The notes: a model not told the origin generated them from the sequence alone. DNA of 64,000 bases from an uncultured Alphaproteobacteria bacterium (GCA_947175875.1 CAMWON010000005.1:62001-126000), one strand, 5' to 3'; shown: positions 33,261-43,061, numbered from the stretch's first letter. Made by a program: numbers and translations.

Positions 33261-35408
33261 TTATTCTTCGCATGGTGCCTTTTGAATTGTTATGTTAACC
33301 TTTCTGCATTGTGGGTCGTTATTAGCAGTATGTGGAGGATTCGTACATTTTGTAGGGCCAAGGCCTTTGTAGCTTATATTTTCCGGTTTTAATGTTGGAT
33401 TGACTGCTTCTGTCATATTATTATATATAGCATTTTTTACAGCTTTGGCTCGATTTTCAGATAGTGTAAAGTTTTTCTGATTGGATGGATCATTTCTGAA
33501 TTTTACCCTATCCGTGTGCCCTGTAATGCATGTATAGTATTCTGTGATATCATTGCGTTCTAGATTATTTTCTGATAACGTACTGTCCAATGTTAATATA
33601 AATTTATCCATAAAGTCATAGCCATTGTTTGACAGAGTATATTTGCCCGTATCAAAAAAAGTATCTGTATTTAATGAAATTGTTAATTGTTGCGGTGTTT
33701 CTTGTTTTGGGACACAGCTGTCACCGGATAACACATGCGTGTCAGAAGGGCAGATACATTGATTATTTGATTCTACAAAGTCTTTGCTTGTGTCGCATGT
33801 GCATACATTATTGGTTGCGATGGCGTGTTCTATACATGAGCATTCATCTGGTTTTTTTAGCCCGTTTAGTTCGCAGCCCGGCGTTTTGGCTTGGCATACA
33901 CCCTCTATTTCTTCCATTGTATCCGGGCATTTGCATTGATTATTAACAACCGTTTTGGGGCTGTCACACGGAATGCAACCTTCTTCCACGCTAAAATATT
34001 GATTTCCGGAACATGTGCAATTTGGAAAAGTACCTGTTGCACCGTTAAATTCACTGCATTGGCGGGTTGTTGGCAAGTTATTGGCCTTGACTTGCAATTC
34101 TTCGAATACGCGTTTTTTCTTATCGTAATCAGATATAATCTTATCGACCTGATTCTTATTCTTCTCTCCGCCATTGATTGCCAGGTTGCCGACCAGGCCG
34201 CCGACCGCGCCGATGCCTGCTGTTATCGCACCCGTTTTTACCTTGGACGCGGCGTCCGCCTTTTGTTTCGCCCACGCCTTTGCATCCTCGCTGTTTTCAT
34301 CCATTAACGCCTTCGACAGTGATGCGTACGCACCGCTCTGACGCCCCATGCCCACATTGTCATACAGGCCTGTTTCGGCGATATCGTATATAACCTCGGC
34401 CTCTATCCCCGGGGTTTTGCCCAGGGCTTCTTTGCGCGTTTTTAAATCTGCCGCCAGGGCTTTGTATTCATTTACCTCGTCAAACAGCTCGTTACCACCC
34501 GGCAGATCTATATTTCGTTCGCCGCCTTTGATATTGCGGCCCTGGCCGTAATCGCATACGAATGTTGCAAGATAGGCTTTCATGTCTTCTTCGGCGGCAT
34601 CATCTGCTTTCTGTTCCGCCATACCCGACATTAAATTCATGCCGCCGATACCGGTCGCGCCAATCGCCGCCCCACCAAGCAGTTTGTTGGCCGTGGACTG
34701 TTCTTTGTCCTTCATCTTTTGGGCGTTGTCTTTTAATTCCGAGACCTTGTTCTTTGAATCCTCCTCAGATAATTCGGCCTGTTCGCAAGACTTGCCATTA
34801 TCTGACGGGTGGTATCCGTTGCCGCATTCGGTAATATAACAACTGCCTTTCTTTAATTCGCCGGCCGTCGCATTGGGGACTTTTTCAATATCCGCCGCAG
34901 GGCAGGGGCCGCCGGATTGTTCACAACCGGATTTTGCGTCATTGGGCACATAATTTTTTGCACATTTTGAAACTATGCAATTTTTACTTTTATCTAATTT
35001 TGTTTTTTCAATTTTGTCTTTGTTTGTTGCTTTTTCTTTTAGTTCCAATATTTGCTCTTCTGTGCATGGCTCGTCGCCCTTAAATATTCCGGATACAAAA
35101 CCGGATGTTGCGTTCCATGCTGTGGTTGCGCCCTTGCCAACGGCTTGTGCTCCTTTGACTATGCCGTCGCCCGCTTTCTGAAATATGTTTTTGGAATCTT
35201 TTTCCTGGTCTTGAGTTTCTGCTGCGGGCGTAGCGGCGGGTTGCTGGCCGGCTATATCTGGTGATACGGGGGCGGTTGCGCTTTGAACCTGCAGCTGTTG
35301 AACTGGTGTTAATTGACCTTGTTCTTGAATTGCATAAGAAGGTGTTGCGTCAATCAATGTGGTGATTGCAAAAATACTGGTTAAAAATAGATTTTTTATA
35401 TTTAACAT
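33261..35408 (-). CDS. Mosaic secreted protein with C-terminal OmpA-like domain (715 aa)
   Basis: Signal peptide to about residue 26. Cys-rich units ('CEQSGGPCPAADIEKVPNAT', 'SCYITECGNGYHPSDNGKSC') precede a module from 'AELSEEDSKNKVSELKDNAQ' to 'NGGEKNKNQVDKI' with Gly-zipper and helical parts, nearly identical to one in the gene at 52184. EGF-like cysteine repeats follow ('CTCSGNQYFSVEEGC', 'CKCPDTMEEIEGVC'), then the OmpA fold (about 575-705: 'DTFFDTGKYTLSNNGYDF', 'CITGHTDRV', 'LSENRAKAV'). The OmpA fold normally binds peptidoglycan, so the protein is probably anchored to the wall. Confidence 0.8.
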   Translation of the reverse strand: MLNIKNLFLTSIFAITTLIDATPSYAIQEQGQLTPVQQLQVQSATAPVSPDIAGQQPAATPAAETQDQEKDSKNIFQKAGDGIVKGAQAVGKGATTAWNATSGFVSGIFKGDEPCTEEQILELKEKATNKDKIEKTKLDKSKNCIVSKCAKNYVPNDAKSGCEQSGGPCPAADIEKVPNATAGELKKGSCYITECGNGYHPSDNGKSCEQAELSEEDSKNKVSELKDNAQKMKDKEQSTANKLLGGAAIGATGIGGMNLMSGMAEQKADDAAEEDMKAYLATFVCDYGQGRNIKGGERNIDLPGGNELFDEVNEYKALAADLKTRKEALGKTPGIEAEVIYDIAETGLYDNVGMGRQSGAYASLSKALMDENSEDAKAWAKQKADAASKVKTGAITAGIGAVGGLVGNLAINGGEKNKNQVDKIISDYDKKKRVFEELQVKANNLPTTRQCSEFNGATGTFPNCTCSGNQYFSVEEGCIPCDSPKTVVNNQCKCPDTMEEIEGVCQAKTPGCELNGLKKPDECSCIEHAIATNNVCTCDTSKDFVESNNQCICPSDTHVLSGDSCVPKQETPQQLTISLNTDTFFDTGKYTLSNNGYDFMDKFILTLDSTLSENNLERNDITEYYTCITGHTDRVKFRNDPSNQKNFTLSENRAKAVKNAIYNNMTEAVNPTLKPENISYKGLGPTKCTNPPHTANNDPQCRKVNITIQKAPCEE
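34140..34797. repeat. Duplicated module A, shared with 52852-53494
   Basis: About 650 bp encoding the central module of the 33261 gene are close to identical to the matching part of the 52184 gene, while the flanking coding parts are unrelated. This pattern suggests domain shuffling or gene conversion. Confidence 0.8.
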
Positions 35409-35433
35409 TTGCTTTTGCGTTTATAATTTAAGA

Positions 35434-36918
35434 CTATTTTTCTTCTGTTTCTTCAGCCGATTCTTCTTCGGTTTCTTCGCTCGTATCTTCTTCTGTTTCT
35501 TCGGTCGATTCTTCTTCTGTCTCTTTGCTTGTCTCTTCTTCCGTTTCTTCGGTCGCTTCTTTTTCTGTCTCTTCTTCCGTTTCTTTTGTTGTTTTTTCTT
35601 TCTTTTGGCCATAATCAGCCTCGTGCTGCTTTTCGGCTTCTTTGGCGGCTTTTTCTGCTTTTTGACGATCGATTGCGCGGTCAATCGCACCGGATGTTAC
35701 GGCGCCGACGCCAATACCCAACCCGGACCCCATCAGTGCGGATGACGCCGATGTCTGAGAGCGGGTATAACGGTATGCATTTTCTTTGAATGTTGTTACG
35801 TCAATGCCAAACCAATCCTGGGTGCAGTCGAATGCAGAGCCAGCATAGGCTTTCTTTGATGCGGTCGGCGTTGTTGAATTGCCGGCGTAAAAGTTTACCG
35901 TATAAACGCAAACAAGACTGCGCTCGTCGAACATGGCGCCAAAGCGCTGGCACTGGGCGCGCATTTTGTCGCGCAGTTCATATAAGCGCTGTTCGTCTTT
36001 GACAATTTGTTTTTCCGCATCCTGGCGCAGGGTGGCGAACACGTTCATTGTGCGCGATGCAAGGCCGCTGTCCTGTTGTGTGCAATTTTTTGCGATTGTG
36101 CCGCATTTTGAAATCGCCGCATCGCCCGCCGTTTTCCCTAAGCATTTTGAATATGTGACACCGCATTCGGCGACAATACATTCGTTATATTCGTTGCCAC
36201 AGTCGATAATTTTGTTATATGCCGACAATTTTGCGTTCATGTCGCGGTCGGCCTTTATTTCGGCAGAGAACAGGGCGTACTGGTGCCCGGTGCATGTGAC
36301 GTTGCGTCGGCATGCGTCCATTTTGTCGCCCCATATCGTGTCGCCGTCGCCCGCGCATTTGGAATAATCGTTGCCACATTTCTGTTTCATACAGTCGCGC
36401 AGGCCGATATCGCATGCGCTTTGGCCGGATGCCAATGATGCCGCGGTTGCCGCGGCGGCGGTGTCGGCCGCTGACTGGGCGTCCAGGGCGGCGCGCTGGC
36501 GACGTATCATTTCCGCCAGATTGTCCGCGTTTGAATCGCGGCCGCCGGCGGCGTTTGTCGCCATACTGGTGCTGAATTGGTCCGCCTTGTTTTCGATTAT
36601 AACCGGTTCTTCGGTCGGTGTCGGGGCCGCTGCAGGCTCTGCCGGTTCAATCGGCTGGGCCGGTTCGGCGGGCTGCTGCTCTGCGGTTGCCTGGGACGCG
36701 GCACTTTGTGCACGCGTGTTTAATGTCGGCATTCTGGAATCGGCGTTGTTTGCACGCGAAACGGTTGGGCGGGCGGTTGATGCGCCGCCGCCGCGCGATA
36801 CGACATTGGCCGCATTTGCAGATGCGCCGACGGCAACAATCACAGCCGCCATCGCCGTGCGCATCAAAGGACGGTGCGCGCGAATGGAAAAATCAAAAAC
36901 CGTGTCTTGTCGCTTCAT
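35434..36918 (-). CDS. Secreted Cys-containing protein with acidic repeat tail (494 aa)
   Basis: The N-terminus has an export signal (about residues 19-37). A Pro/Ala/Glu-rich stretch is followed by cysteine motifs 'CDIGLRDCMKQKCGNDYSKC' and 'CGNEYNECIVAECGVTYSKC', the same C-x(5-6)-C-x3-C-x6-C unit twice. A Gly-rich hydrophobic segment ('SSALMGSGLGIGVGAVTSGA') precedes a highly charged tail made of repeated E-T-E-E-E units (S/T/D variants) to the end. The tail DNA is a degenerate tandem repeat. It lies 13 bp after the 36932 gene, so they form an operon. Function unknown. Confidence 0.72.
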   Translation of the reverse strand: MKRQDTVFDFSIRAHRPLMRTAMAAVIVAVGASANAANVVSRGGGASTARPTVSRANNADSRMPTLNTRAQSAASQATAEQQPAEPAQPIEPAEPAAAPTPTEEPVIIENKADQFSTSMATNAAGGRDSNADNLAEMIRRQRAALDAQSAADTAAAATAASLASGQSACDIGLRDCMKQKCGNDYSKCAGDGDTIWGDKMDACRRNVTCTGHQYALFSAEIKADRDMNAKLSAYNKIIDCGNEYNECIVAECGVTYSKCLGKTAGDAAISKCGTIAKNCTQQDSGLASRTMNVFATLRQDAEKQIVKDEQRLYELRDKMRAQCQRFGAMFDERSLVCVYTVNFYAGNSTTPTASKKAYAGSAFDCTQDWFGIDVTTFKENAYRYTRSQTSASSALMGSGLGIGVGAVTSGAIDRAIDRQKAEKAAKEAEKQHEADYGQKKEKTTKETEEETEKEATEETEEETSKETEEESTEETEEDTSEETEEESAEETEEK

Positions 36919-36931
36919 CTCTTGCTTTCTT

Positions 36932-37801
36932 TTATTTCAATGTGTCGCATGCCAAATCATAGAACTTGCACAGCTGGGTCGCCATAGAGCGTTCCGCCGA
37001 ATAACCCGCGCCGCATTTGTTCGCCATACTGCGTTCGCATACGCTGGTGATGCATGCCTCGCGGCCGGCATTGTCTGTGCAGTTCGCCTTTGCCGCGGCC
37101 AGTTTTTTCTCGCGCTCGGACTTATACGATGCGACGATGGTTTCTATGATTGTGTCGGCGTTCTTTATCGCGGTGTCGCGCGCGGCAATCAATTCCGTGC
37201 GAATGTCGCCCAGATACGTGTCGCAGCCGCCGGCTTCGACACTGCAGCCGGAAAAGAATTTGTCAAAGTCCGCGTTGTCGGTGCATGCGCTGTAGTCCGG
37301 ACCGCAACGCTTGGAATCGATTACGCATGCCTGAACATCGGTCTTGCATGATGATTTTGTTTTTGTCTTGGCCGCCGCGGTGCGCAGACTGCTCATTTCG
37401 GCGGATATACCGGCCGCCTTGCACGACTGTTCAATCAGTGTGTCGTAATTATCCGTGACATCGTCCGGGGTGCAGCCTGCAACCTTTTTTATACATTCAG
37501 CCGTCGCCCAGGCGTAACGTGCGCCCGGATCGGCCGGGGCTTTTTTTAGCTCTTTGTCCGTAAAGGAAAATTTTGCCGATGCGCCGACAGACACGCTGCG
37601 CATTGCGTCGCCCGCCGTGGGCGCGCCGGCCGAGGCCGTGCCGCAATACTGGCACCGGGCCGCCGGATTAGACGACAGGTTTATCGCACAGGCCGAATCC
37701 AGGCAACGCGTCAGGTTGGCCTTAGAGCATGTTGTGACCGCGTCGGCGCCGAATGGCGCGGCGGTTAATACGGCGATTAAAATAAAGGCTTTTTTATTCA
37801 T
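36932..37801 (-). CDS. Secreted cysteine-rich protein (289 aa)
   Basis: Signal peptide MNKKAFILIAVLTAAPFGADA. Cysteine motifs: 'CSKANLTRCLDSACAINLSS' with 'RCQYCG' near the start; 'CKTDVQACVIDSKRCGPDYSAC' in the middle, which matches the family motif C-x5-C-x6-CGxDxxxC seen in the large proteins; and 'CITSVCERSMANKCGAGYS' near the end. It appears to be a short relative of the large cysteine-rich family. It is the first gene of a two-gene operon with 35434. AGAGAG lies before the ATG. Confidence 0.72.
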   Translation of the reverse strand: MNKKAFILIAVLTAAPFGADAVTTCSKANLTRCLDSACAINLSSNPAARCQYCGTASAGAPTAGDAMRSVSVGASAKFSFTDKELKKAPADPGARYAWATAECIKKVAGCTPDDVTDNYDTLIEQSCKAAGISAEMSSLRTAAAKTKTKSSCKTDVQACVIDSKRCGPDYSACTDNADFDKFFSGCSVEAGGCDTYLGDIRTELIAARDTAIKNADTIIETIVASYKSEREKKLAAAKANCTDNAGREACITSVCERSMANKCGAGYSAERSMATQLCKFYDLACDTLK

Positions 37802-37867
37802 TTCTCTCTTTAAAAGAAACTATATCAAAAAAGGGCGGGGCGCGCAAAGGGAAAAATAAAATTGTGG

Positions 37868-37896
37868 TTGACAAAAGGTGGCATTTTGTCTATGGT
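37868..37896 (+). promoter_or_regulatory. Sigma70 promoter for the 37927 gene
   Basis: TTGACA (37868), 17 nt, TATGGT (37891). Confidence 0.75.
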
Positions 37897-37926
37897 GTGT
37901 TTGACATTTAACCAGGGAGTTAAAAA

Positions 37927-38640
37927 ATGGCAATTGATTTTAAAAGTAAAAAATTGTGGGCATGTGTCGGCGGTGGCGTTTTGACAGTGTTGTGCATTGT
38001 CGCAATGTCCAAGTGCAGCAGCAACGCGGGTGACCGTGACGAGGCTCAGCAAGACCTGGCGGCCCAGACGGTGCGTGCGGATAGCCTGCAGCAGGAATTG
38101 AATTCAATAGCTCGTAATCGGGATTATTGGCGTGGGGTTGCGCATCAGCGCGGCGACACAATTCGCATGCTGCGCAACGATACGGCATTGACCGATTCGA
38201 TTGTCGTTTTAAATGATTCTATTGAACATTTGGTTGCGGAAAGAGATTCTTTGCAGCGCAGTCTGAACGATTGTCGTGGTTCACGTCGTTCCACGCCGGC
38301 GCGCCGTCGTCAGAACAACGGCGGTCGTAACAACAACGCCGGCGGCAATAATGGCGGCAACAGCGGTAATAACGCCAACAACGGTTCGGCCCCTGTTCAG
38401 AATAACGGCGGCAACGTTAACAATAACAACAACAATAATAACATCATCTTTGTTCCGGCACAGCCTGCGACAAATGTAACTGTAAACGGCGGCAATGGGA
38501 ACACGGTGAATGTTAACAACGGTACGGTTAACAACTTTTATGCGCCCGCACCGGCATCAAACAACACCGTACGTATAAATTCCAGTGCGTCTGTTAGCAC
38601 GACATATGTTGTAAAAGTCCTGCCGGCAAAGACGCGATAA
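37927..38640 (+). CDS. Membrane-anchored coiled-coil protein with Asn/Gly-rich region
   Basis: The 237-residue product has one N-terminal transmembrane segment (about residues 10-28, ending MSKCSSN, so a lipoprotein signal is also conceivable). A coiled coil with repeated D-S-L/I heptad-like units (about 40-115) follows. Next comes an Arg/Asn/Gly low-complexity stretch with an eight-residue Asn run near residue 168, then a beta-rich tail ('TNVTVNGGNGNTVNVNNGTV'). The D-S-L-Q coiled-coil style recalls gut Bacteroidetes proteins. GGGAG precedes the ATG. No enzymatic domain is seen. Confidence 0.65.
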   Translation: MAIDFKSKKLWACVGGGVLTVLCIVAMSKCSSNAGDRDEAQQDLAAQTVRADSLQQELNSIARNRDYWRGVAHQRGDTIRMLRNDTALTDSIVVLNDSIEHLVAERDSLQRSLNDCRGSRRSTPARRRQNNGGRNNNAGGNNGGNSGNNANNGSAPVQNNGGNVNNNNNNNNIIFVPAQPATNVTVNGGNGNTVNVNNGTVNNFYAPAPASNNTVRINSSASVSTTYVVKVLPAKTR

Positions 38641-38659
38641 TCAATTGAGTTCTGTTGCA

Positions 38660-38690
38660 TGGACCCGTCATTATGTGGCGGGTCTTTTTT
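38660..38690 (+). terminator. Terminator after the 37927 gene
   Basis: GACCCG-tcattatgtg-GCGGGTC followed by TTTTTT. Confidence 0.85.
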
Positions 38691-38751
38691 AGTTTTTTCT
38701 GGACAGGTAAATCAAACGTATGCTAATATTGTCTGCATAGAGAGATGTAAT

Positions 38752-41700
38752 ATGATGAAATATATCAGAATCTTCGCATTGGCAGTATTTTTGGTTCCGT
38801 ATGCGGCGCGCGGGGCAAGCAATGATTTCATGGTTGCGGCCCAGTTGCTGGCGGCGGCGCGCAATGCCGACATCGGACAGGTGCAAGTTCTTGTAAACAA
38901 TGGCGCCGATGTCAATTTCGTGGATTCAACCGGTCTGTCCGTGGTGTGCACGGCGCTGATGAACAATGATGTTCGTGCAGCCCAGATTTTACAGATGTAT
39001 GGCGCCGACGCGTCCAAGTGCGACCAGCAGATAAAAAAATATAACAGCAAAAACAAAAACAAAGAGCGAAGCGGGGGCCTGTTCAGCGGGCTGTCTTCCG
39101 CCCATACTTTGACATTGGCGGCGGCGGGTGCCGCCGTTGTCGTTGGTGGTCTGTTGCTGTTTACCGATGTATTTGATTCCGGGAATGGTAATTCTTCGGG
39201 GGGCGGCAGTGGCGACCGACCAAACAATGGCGGTGACAACGGTGGCAACAGCGGAACCGCAACGGCCAAGATTACGTTGCCGTACGGGCCGGCGATGCCA
39301 AATGCGGAATCGGAAAGCGCGAATTATTCTTCGAACCTGAATTATTACAGCCCGTCCATTGACGGAACTCTGAAAGATACTTTTGAGCTGATGACAAAAT
39401 CGGGCCAGAATTATCTGCTGATGATGCACGGATATTCGCCTTTGGCGCGCGGGTATCTGGGGATGCGCACGTTGCGCGGAACCGGAAACGTGCCGGTTGA
39501 CGCGACAACACTGGGCAAGATTAACGTTAAAGGGATAACGGTCGGCGGCGGTCGTCCGGCTGGTGTTGCGCTGGTGACGGCGAACGGGGTGAATGCCGCG
39601 GCAAAGCCCGTCGGGACCGAGACAGCGCAGAAAAATTCTTTGGATGACGAATTGCTGGCCTGGACGACAATCAGCGGCAATGTTGTCAATGAAAAGCCGG
39701 AGATTAGCAACCTGTCCAGCAAGTATTACAACAATTTGATTGTTCTGGGCGGCGACGGGGCCGAGGTGACAAATTCATACACCGTTGAGGACAAGGCCTT
39801 TATTGCCGATTTTGATTTGTCGGGCCAGGGGACCGCGATAAATAATTCAAACGCATCCGCGGCGGACGACATGCTGGCCAAGGTTGTGGGCGGATCCAGT
39901 TCCGGATATTCGGTGGCGGACTATATCGGATTTATGCCGAACGGCCAGATGGGAATATTTCGTACCGGTGACGGTCGCGGAATGAAAGCCGTGGCAGACG
40001 CATCCCCCAGCGGGGAATACACGATGGCGGGAACAACGCTGGCGGTGGGTGACAAGATAACGCTGTTTGGCAAGGAAATGACTGTCTCGTCCGTTTCCGG
40101 CACCTCTTTTGAGGCACAGGATGCCGGCATCGGCACGTACAAGGGATATATCGGCGCAAACGGCCAGCTGTATATTAACAGCACTTTGGGCGGTGAAATC
40201 GACCAGACTTATTCCATGGCGGACGGGAAATTAACGCTGGTCGGCCAGCTGGGCGATATTGATTATTACAATTACAAGGCGCTGTTAAAGTCCGGTGTGA
40301 TGTGGGCGGCGGGTGATTTGGCGGGCGGCCGTTCGCGCATGGACGTTATTGCGAATGCGTCCGTGATAGAGCCGCTGCATTCCCGTACCACAAAGACAAT
40401 CGACGACATGATTGCAAACCTGTCGCCGGAAAATTTTGCGGTGTATGTGAATTCTTATTATGACCGTGATACGACGGACGGACCGGGCGGGACAAACGCG
40501 CTGCCTGCAACGGATGCGATATCGTTCTTTAACGGACTGGGGACGACGTTTTCGCCGCTGGTGATTTTCTCGACCGGGGCGTCCCAGACGGACAGCGCAT
40601 GGTCCGACGCCGCCCAGGTGGCGACGTTCGAGAATGCGGCGCCGCTGGTGTTTTCCAATCTGGAGCATCTGTTTATGTCTGTTGTCGCAATCGGTATGAC
40701 GGGGACGGGCACGTCCGGTGCAACCACTGTCGCGGGATATACGCCGGCAAACAAGTTCGCCATCGCCCAGTGGCGTGATACCAACAATACGGATGTTACG
40801 ACCGACGACAAGTATTACAAGGCGCGCGTTTGCGGTATTGCGGGCAAGGGCGCCAACGGAATTGATCCGTGGTGCTTTGCCGCGACGGGTGTGACGGACG
40901 AACTGGCGGTGTCGTCGGCGGCCGGTGCGGCGGGTGCCGTAAAATCCGCGTTTTCATATTTGAACAACAAGGAATTGTTCACATTGTTGGCATTAACGGC
41001 GGACGGCCCGTATCTGGGAACGACAACAGACGGCAGCGCTTTGACAAAAGATTCCCTGCGCGCATATCTGCAAAATCTGTACCAGATGCCCGCGGAATAC
41101 CAGTACCGCTGGGAAAAGGGCGGCGAGGAATATCTGGACGTATTCAAAGAGGTTTTCGGTTACGGCCTTATTAACCTGGAGCGTGCGACCAAGCCGGCGA
41201 CCAGCATTTATTATTATGACGCGACGAGCGGGAAAATAGTATCGGGTTCCGGAAACGCGTACTGGCGGGCGGCCTCTAAAACGAATTTTCGCGCGTCGTC
41301 GGCGTTCAGTCCGCGCGTGGCCTCTATCGGTGCGCCGTTCTTTGATGTGCTGGAAAGTGCGGACGGCGAGCTGCGTATGCCGCGTATATGGGAAAATGAG
41401 TTTGCGGTCGGTGCGGGACGTCGTCGCGGCCTGTATTTGAATGATGTTTTCGGTGATTTAAAGACACGCGACGCCGCGGGTACGGACGTGCAAATCGGCG
41501 GGCTGCGTTTTTCAATGTCGGCCTCGGATCGTCCGTATGCGGACAACATGGGCGGGCTGGATTCCATGCGTTTGGGAATGAGTCGTGGAAATTGGGATAT
41601 CTCGGCCCAGTATCAGCATAACTTTACAGACGGTGCGGGACTGTTTTCCGGCATGGCGAATCCGATAATGTCGTTGGCGCATGACGCGGTGCTGTCCGAT

Positions 41701-42435
41701 GCGCGGTATTCGGCCGGCCGTTGGTCGTTTGGGGCGCGCGCATTTTCCGGCGCCATCACAGACAACGAATTGCTGGAAAATGATCCGACAATTTCCGCGC
41801 AATACACGCCGGCGCGTCTGGGGCTGATGCATGGCGGGGCGTTCGGTGCCGGATGGCGCGGGGCGCGCTTTGGCTTGAATGCCGACATTGGTATCGCGCG
41901 TGAGACCGAAACAGTCCTGGGGGCCCAGACGGGCGGATTGTTAAGCCTGGGCGGCGGCGATACGTCATATGTGGATGTTCACGGGCGTTACGATTTATCT
42001 GATACCGTTTCCGTAAGTGCGCGCGCGACGTTTGCACGTACAACGGCGGACGCGGCGGGCCAGTATGTAATGGGAATCAGTGATATTTATTCCAATGCGT
42101 TTGCAGTCGGGATGAACATGGGGAATTTTGAATTTACATTGTCTCAGCCGTTGGCGGCGCGCGGTGGCCATCTGAAGTACGCTTATGCGGAATATGACAC
42201 GGTTGAGACGGATGACGGCCGGTTTGACATCGTTGTCGGCGATACGGGTGTGCGCAGTGCCGCATTGCGCCCGGCGCGTCGTGAAAATCGTCTGGCAATG
42301 ACATATCGGCACAGCTTTGGTGAATTTACGGACGGTGCGGTCGGCTTTATATACCGCATGAATCCGAACAACACCGACGAGTTTGGTGATGAATCCGTAT
42401 TCATGCTGAAACTGTCGCACCGCCTGGGAATATAA
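38752..42435 (+). CDS. Ankyrin-repeat / subtilase-like autotransporter (about 1227 aa)
   Basis: Signal peptide to about residue 19 (VPYAARG). Two ankyrin-like units follow ('ARNADIGQVQVLVNNGADVN', then 'NNDVRAAQILQMYGADAS'), then a hydrophobic segment ('LTLAAAGAAVVVGGLLLF') and a Gly/Asn linker. The large middle part resembles a degenerate S8 peptidase: 'YGPAMPN'-type start, 'CFAATG', and 'FGYGLINLERATKP', the usual junction to the barrel. I cannot place an intact Asp/His/Ser triad. Residues about 930 to the end look like a 12-strand autotransporter barrel, ending in 'VFMLKLSHRLGI' with alternating hydrophobics. Probably surface-exposed. Confidence 0.7.
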   Translation: MMKYIRIFALAVFLVPYAARGASNDFMVAAQLLAAARNADIGQVQVLVNNGADVNFVDSTGLSVVCTALMNNDVRAAQILQMYGADASKCDQQIKKYNSKNKNKERSGGLFSGLSSAHTLTLAAAGAAVVVGGLLLFTDVFDSGNGNSSGGGSGDRPNNGGDNGGNSGTATAKITLPYGPAMPNAESESANYSSNLNYYSPSIDGTLKDTFELMTKSGQNYLLMMHGYSPLARGYLGMRTLRGTGNVPVDATTLGKINVKGITVGGGRPAGVALVTANGVNAAAKPVGTETAQKNSLDDELLAWTTISGNVVNEKPEISNLSSKYYNNLIVLGGDGAEVTNSYTVEDKAFIADFDLSGQGTAINNSNASAADDMLAKVVGGSSSGYSVADYIGFMPNGQMGIFRTGDGRGMKAVADASPSGEYTMAGTTLAVGDKITLFGKEMTVSSVSGTSFEAQDAGIGTYKGYIGANGQLYINSTLGGEIDQTYSMADGKLTLVGQLGDIDYYNYKALLKSGVMWAAGDLAGGRSRMDVIANASVIEPLHSRTTKTIDDMIANLSPENFAVYVNSYYDRDTTDGPGGTNALPATDAISFFNGLGTTFSPLVIFSTGASQTDSAWSDAAQVATFENAAPLVFSNLEHLFMSVVAIGMTGTGTSGATTVAGYTPANKFAIAQWRDTNNTDVTTDDKYYKARVCGIAGKGANGIDPWCFAATGVTDELAVSSAAGAAGAVKSAFSYLNNKELFTLLALTADGPYLGTTTDGSALTKDSLRAYLQNLYQMPAEYQYRWEKGGEEYLDVFKEVFGYGLINLERATKPATSIYYYDATSGKIVSGSGNAYWRAASKTNFRASSAFSPRVASIGAPFFDVLESADGELRMPRIWENEFAVGAGRRRGLYLNDVFGDLKTRDAAGTDVQIGGLRFSMSASDRPYADNMGGLDSMRLGMSRGNWDISAQYQHNFTDGAGLFSGMANPIMSLAHDAVLSDARYSAGRWSFGARAFSGAITDNELLENDPTISAQYTPARLGLMHGGAFGAGWRGARFGLNADIGIARETETVLGAQTGGLLSLGGGDTSYVDVHGRYDLSDTVSVSARATFARTTADAAGQYVMGISDIYSNAFAVGMNMGNFEFTLSQPLAARGGHLKYAYAEYDTVETDDGRFDIVVGDTGVRSAALRPARRENRLAMTYRHSFGEFTDGAVGFIYRMNPNNTDEFGDESVFMLKLSHRLGI

Positions 42436-42505
42436 CTTATAAAATACTTGCTAAAAATATTTTTGGGTCTAAGATATTTTGACAAAAATATACAAAGGCA
42501 ATCAT

Positions 42506-42934
42506 ATGAAATTATTTAACGGAATTCAGGTTATCAAGTACGGCATTCGTCGTGCGTTTAACAGGGCGCGCGTCGGCGACACCGCACCGCAGGATATAAA
42601 GTTGTTGTCGGCAATATGCGCAGAGGTGCATGTCATGACCGCCGGCAATGGTGACGAATACTGGTATTACTTTCCGGACAATATTGAAGATGCGAAAGTG
42701 GCGCAGTATTTAATGGAGCGCAACGGTGTTGTTCCGACATTTCGCATGTCGCGTTATTTGGCCGGCTGGGGGCACCGCCGTCCCGCGTTTCGGTTAAGCC
42801 AGTCTTATCTGTTGCGCCATCCGGAACAGAATAGTTTTGTAAAACAGATAGAAGAGCGCGACTATCGCACGATAGAGGATGCCAATCTGCAGCAGCAGAT
42901 ATTAAATCTGCGCAATCAAATGCGTCAGAAATAA
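42506..42934 (+). CDS. Conserved-looking cytoplasmic protein of unknown function
   Basis: The 142-residue product from ATG 42506 after AAAGGC has no signal peptide. It is rich in basic and aromatic residues ('YGIRRAFNRARVGDTAPQD', 'GDEYWYYFPDNIEDAKVAQY', 'RNGVVPTFRMSRYLAGWGHR') and ends in a helical 'EDANLQQQILNLRNQMRQK'. I recognise no family. It follows the autotransporter gene by 70 bp, and a TTGACA-like box lies just upstream. A terminator follows. Confidence 0.6.
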   Translation: MKLFNGIQVIKYGIRRAFNRARVGDTAPQDIKLLSAICAEVHVMTAGNGDEYWYYFPDNIEDAKVAQYLMERNGVVPTFRMSRYLAGWGHRRPAFRLSQSYLLRHPEQNSFVKQIEERDYRTIEDANLQQQILNLRNQMRQK

Positions 42935-42961
42935 AAAATCCGGCATTGCCGGATTTTTTTT
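42933..42961 (+). terminator. Terminator after the 42506 gene
   Basis: AAAAATCCGGC-ATT-GCCGGATTTTTTT. Confidence 0.88.
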
Positions 42962-43027
42962 ATTTATCGATTAACGTATAAACGTAAGTAAAAACAATTT
43001 GTTGTTGCGCCGAACGGTATGCCTAAA

Positions 43028-43061
43028 CCAAAGGAACGTTTTCCTTTGGTGTTATTTTTTT
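43028..43061 (+). terminator. Orphan intrinsic terminator (possible sRNA end)
   Basis: CCAAAGGAA-CGTT-TTCCTTTGG, a perfect 9-bp stem with a tetraloop, followed by TGTTATTTTTTTATT. It lies 95 bp after the previous terminator and 95 bp before the next gene, so it may end a short untranslated RNA starting near 42970. Confidence 0.55.

Noticed and set aside
36371..37351. 326-codon plus-strand frame opposite the 35434/36932 genes
   Set aside because: The opposite strand has signal peptides and conserved cysteine motifs in both genes; this frame crosses both and has no features.
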